Positions 61,838 to 64,000 of a stretch of 64,000 bases of DNA are shown here, piece by piece. Position 1 is the stretch's first letter. Every line of letters starts with the position of its first letter. The notes beneath the pieces are model-generated. The model made no database searches and was not told where the DNA came from. It saw only the letters and a list, made by a program, of their open reading frames with translations. Position numbers and translations under genes: made by a program. Source of the DNA: Vreelandella zhaodongensis (GTDB taxonomy: Bacteria > Pseudomonadota > Gammaproteobacteria > Pseudomonadales > Halomonadaceae). Location of the stretch: NCBI RefSeq assembly GCF_013415115.1, contig NZ_JACCDD010000008.1, positions 124,001 to 188,000 on the forward strand, written 5' to 3'.

Positions 61838-64000
61838 GCCCACTCGACCCCCATCTTTTTCAGATGCTCATCCACTTTGGATGATAGTTCCGCCACCCGC
61901 TGGGTGAGTTGCGGCAGGGGAGTGGCGTAGCGCTCAGTCAGTTGGCGCACTCGGGAGGTCAGGGTTTGGGAAACACGCTCCAGTTCACCCTGCACGGCGG
62001 CTTCCAGGGCGATGAGCCATTTGTGGTCGACCACCAGGGTTTTGATTTCGGCTTCGGTGAGCTCTGGGTATTTATCATGGGCAAGCTGGTCGAGCTCTGC
62101 GTCCTGTTCCTTGATTTGCTTTTTTAGTTCGCTTTGGCGCTTTTCCAAGTCGCTCCACTGCTTGAGGGCATTGGCCTCATCAGCGTAGTTGGGGTCTTTC
62201 TTGATCTCTTTCAAGCGCTTGGTGACTTCGCCCTTATTAATTTTATCCAGTTCGGCAAAGGCGCCGTCTTCGCCGCCGTGCTCTTCTTCCAGCTCGGTGA
62301 TCTGGCTGGCGAGGGTGTCCAGCTCGGTTTGCAGGGCATCAAGCTCGGCCTGTTGCTCGGCGAAGTAGTGGGCGACTATGTAGGGCTTGGGCAGTAGATC
62401 GCAGGTCCAGCCTTTATCTTTCAGTTGGCCCTTTTTCTTGCCGCTGGTGATCTCTTCCTTGATTCGGCGGGTCTTGGCCACCCAGCCGTCGGCGGCGATT
62501 TCGTAGGCATCGTCTTGCAGTGTCTCGTACCAATAGTCCATCAGATGCTGGTAAATATCGTAAGGATCCAACAACGGCGCGTGGCGGAAACTGTCGAGCA
62601 GATCTTCGCCAACTTCGGTGATAAGCGCCTTGGGTTGGCCGTCTACGCCGAAAGCTCTCAGGCGCGGCGTATTACGCTCACGCCAGCCGTTGAATAGGCC
62701 GATTACCTCTTGGCGAAAGGCGGCGAACTCTTGGTGGTCCAGAATGGCGGGTTTGATGGCCGTAGCATCTATTGCTGGGTCGGCGTAGCCTGGACGGCGG
62801 TTGGGCCGAAATAGGGTTTGGCGCAACTGCGGAAATACCTGCCAGTAGGCAGCCAAACCTTGCACCGGTCGAATGGCGTGCGGGTCGCCGTCGATATCCC
62901 GTAAAGGAATGCCGCCGTTTAGGTGGGCGTGAATGTCATGCTGATCTTCTGGCTCGCTGGTATCTATATAGCGGGGCAGATTGAGGTTGAAATCGTTCTT
63001 TTGGTCGGCGATTTCATCAAACGGCACCATGCGAGCATAGCGCGGCACATCCACCTGCTTTTTGAAGGAGTCCACCATGCGGTGGATGTCCTGCTCACGC
63101 AGGCGGTTTTTATTGCCGTCTTTGATAAAGCCTTTTGAGGCATCGATCATAAAGATGCCTTTGCGAGCCTGGGCGTTCTCTTTATCCAGCACCAGGATGC
63201 AAGCAGGAATGCCGGTGCCATAGAAGAGGTTGGCAGGCAAGCCGATGATGCCTTTGAGCATGCCGGAGCGCACCAGTTGCTTGCGGATAACTGCTTCGGC
63301 GTTGCCTCGGAAGAGTACACCATGGGGCAAAATGACCGCGCCCTTGCCGGTGCTCTTCATGGAACGAATGATGTGCAGCAAGTAAGCATAGTCGCCCTGC
63401 TTGGCGGGCGGAACGCCCCAGTTGAAGCGCTGAAACTCGTCGTCCTCCGGCGTTAAGCCGGTACTCCAAGCCTTATCGGAAAAGGGCGGATTGGCCACGA
63501 CATAATCGTAGGTGCGCAGGTCTTGTCCGGTGTCACTCTTGAATTTCGGGTTGGCTAACGTATCACCCTGCAGAATGTTGGCGCTGGGAAAATTATGCAG
63601 GATCATGTTCATGCGGGCGAGACCGGCAGTGGTCACGTCCTTTTCTTGGCCTTCCAACGTGATGTATTTGCCCGCTTCAGCAGCGACTTTGAGCAATAGC
63701 GAGCCCGACCCGCATGTTGGGTCATAAGCGGTGGTGGCAGCCACGGCGGTCTTCGGGGAAATGCCAATGACCTGGGAGATGACCCGGCTCACTTCCGATG
63801 GGGTGTAGAACTGGCCCTTGCTCTTGCCGCTTTCACTGGCAAAGTGGCGCATCAGGTATTCGTAGGCATCGCCGAGAATATCGTCGTGTTCGGCGCGATT
63901 CTTGGCAAAGTCCAGCTCCGGCTTCTGGAAAATGCCAATCAGGTTGGTCAGGCGATCGATCATCGCCTGGCCTTCGCCCAGCTTGTTGGGGTCGTTGAAA
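61834..64000 (-). CDS. hsdM: Type I restriction DNA methyltransferase subunit M (5' end beyond window)
   Basis: N6-adenine methylase of the type I enzyme. The frame stays open to the right edge (FNDPNKLGEGQAM), so the start and N-terminal domain are missing. AdoMet-binding motif I is YDPTCGSGSLL and catalytic motif IV is ANPPF. C-terminal residues hold a long Glu/Lys-rich coiled coil (ITELEEEHGGEDGAFAELD region), which docks with HsdS. About 720 residues are visible, so the full protein is on the long side for HsdM. Confidence 0.94.
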   Translation of the reverse strand, partial: FNDPNKLGEGQAMIDRLTNLIGIFQKPELDFAKNRAEHDDILGDAYEYLMRHFASESGKSKGQFYTPSEVSRVISQVIGISPKTAVAATTAYDPTCGSGSLLLKVAAEAGKYITLEGQEKDVTTAGLARMNMILHNFPSANILQGDTLANPKFKSDTGQDLRTYDYVVANPPFSDKAWSTGLTPEDDEFQRFNWGVPPAKQGDYAYLLHIIRSMKSTGKGAVILPHGVLFRGNAEAVIRKQLVRSGMLKGIIGLPANLFYGTGIPACILVLDKENAQARKGIFMIDASKGFIKDGNKNRLREQDIHRMVDSFKKQVDVPRYARMVPFDEIADQKNDFNLNLPRYIDTSEPEDQHDIHAHLNGGIPLRDIDGDPHAIRPVQGLAAYWQVFPQLRQTLFRPNRRPGYADPAIDATAIKPAILDHQEFAAFRQEVIGLFNGWRERNTPRLRAFGVDGQPKALITEVGEDLLDSFRHAPLLDPYDIYQHLMDYWYETLQDDAYEIAADGWVAKTRRIKEEITSGKKKGQLKDKGWTCDLLPKPYIVAHYFAEQQAELDALQTELDTLASQITELEEEHGGEDGAFAELDKINKGEVTKRLKEIKKDPNYADEANALKQWSDLEKRQSELKKQIKEQDAELDQLAHDKYPELTEAEIKTLVVDHKWLIALEAAVQGELERVSQTLTSRVRQLTERYATPLPQLTQRVAELSSKVDEHLKKMGVEWA

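Overview
The window looks like a chromosomal segment of a moderately GC-rich gammaproteobacterium. The protein sequences and gene order fit Halomonas or a close relative in the Halomonadaceae. This rests on the rseP-bamA-skp-lpxD-fabZ-lpxA-lpxB-rnhB-dnaE-accA-tilS order, the DUF3087 and SapC-type proteins and the general sequence style; I could not run a database search. No rRNA, tRNA, insertion sequence, integrase or CRISPR array was seen.

Region 1 (1-20157) is housekeeping. The envelope and lipid A block (rseP, bamA, skp, lpxD, fabZ, lpxA, lpxB) runs into rnhB, dnaE, accA and tilS. A convergent ppx follows, then a long leader in front of rho, then ubiD and a fre-type flavin reductase. Region 2 (20197-25990) holds a 42-residue membrane protein and a DAHP synthase gene (aroG). 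In front of aroG lies what looks like a complete leader-peptide attenuator: a peptide ending in Tyr-Ala-Ala-Tyr-Trp-Phe, a pause hairpin and a 16-bp terminator stem. A second aromatic-rich short ORF ends 4 nt before aroG. After it come DUF3087, an MliC-like lipoprotein, a YdjM-like membrane protein, DUF411, a glyoxalase and a META-domain lipoprotein.

Region 3 (26018-35336, all minus strand) is a tightly packed accessory operon. It contains an aminoglycoside/choline-kinase-type phosphotransferase, a YnjBCD-type ABC importer, two glycosyltransferase-like proteins of the TIGR04283/TIGR04282 type (linked by name to arsenosugar or selenodomain systems), a membrane-anchored TVP38-dihydrolipoamide-dehydrogenase fusion and a SelD-N-terminus-type flavoprotein. 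Its joint function is unknown to me.

Region 4 (35603-44021, plus strand) is the most striking. An Lrp-type regulator precedes a DmdA/GcvT-family methyltransferase, a free-standing MetV-like cysteine-rich protein, MetF, PurU, FolD, OsmC, a crotonase-fold protein lacking both usual catalytic glutamates, and a DmdB-like acyl-CoA synthetase. Together these would strip a methyl group from a substrate onto tetrahydrofolate and oxidise it to formate. DMSP is one candidate substrate, but other methylated osmolytes or methoxy compounds remain open.

Region 5 (44018-54839, minus strand) holds an alpha/beta hydrolase, valS, a LapBCE-like type I secretion system with a SapC-family gene, and an MFS transporter. 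Region 6 (54917-64000, minus strand) is a type I restriction-modification locus (hsdM, hsdS, an AlbA_2/schlafen-type ATP-binding protein with an in-frame 12-bp tandem repeat, hsdR, a YgjP-type metallopeptidase and a small membrane protein). hsdM runs off the right edge.
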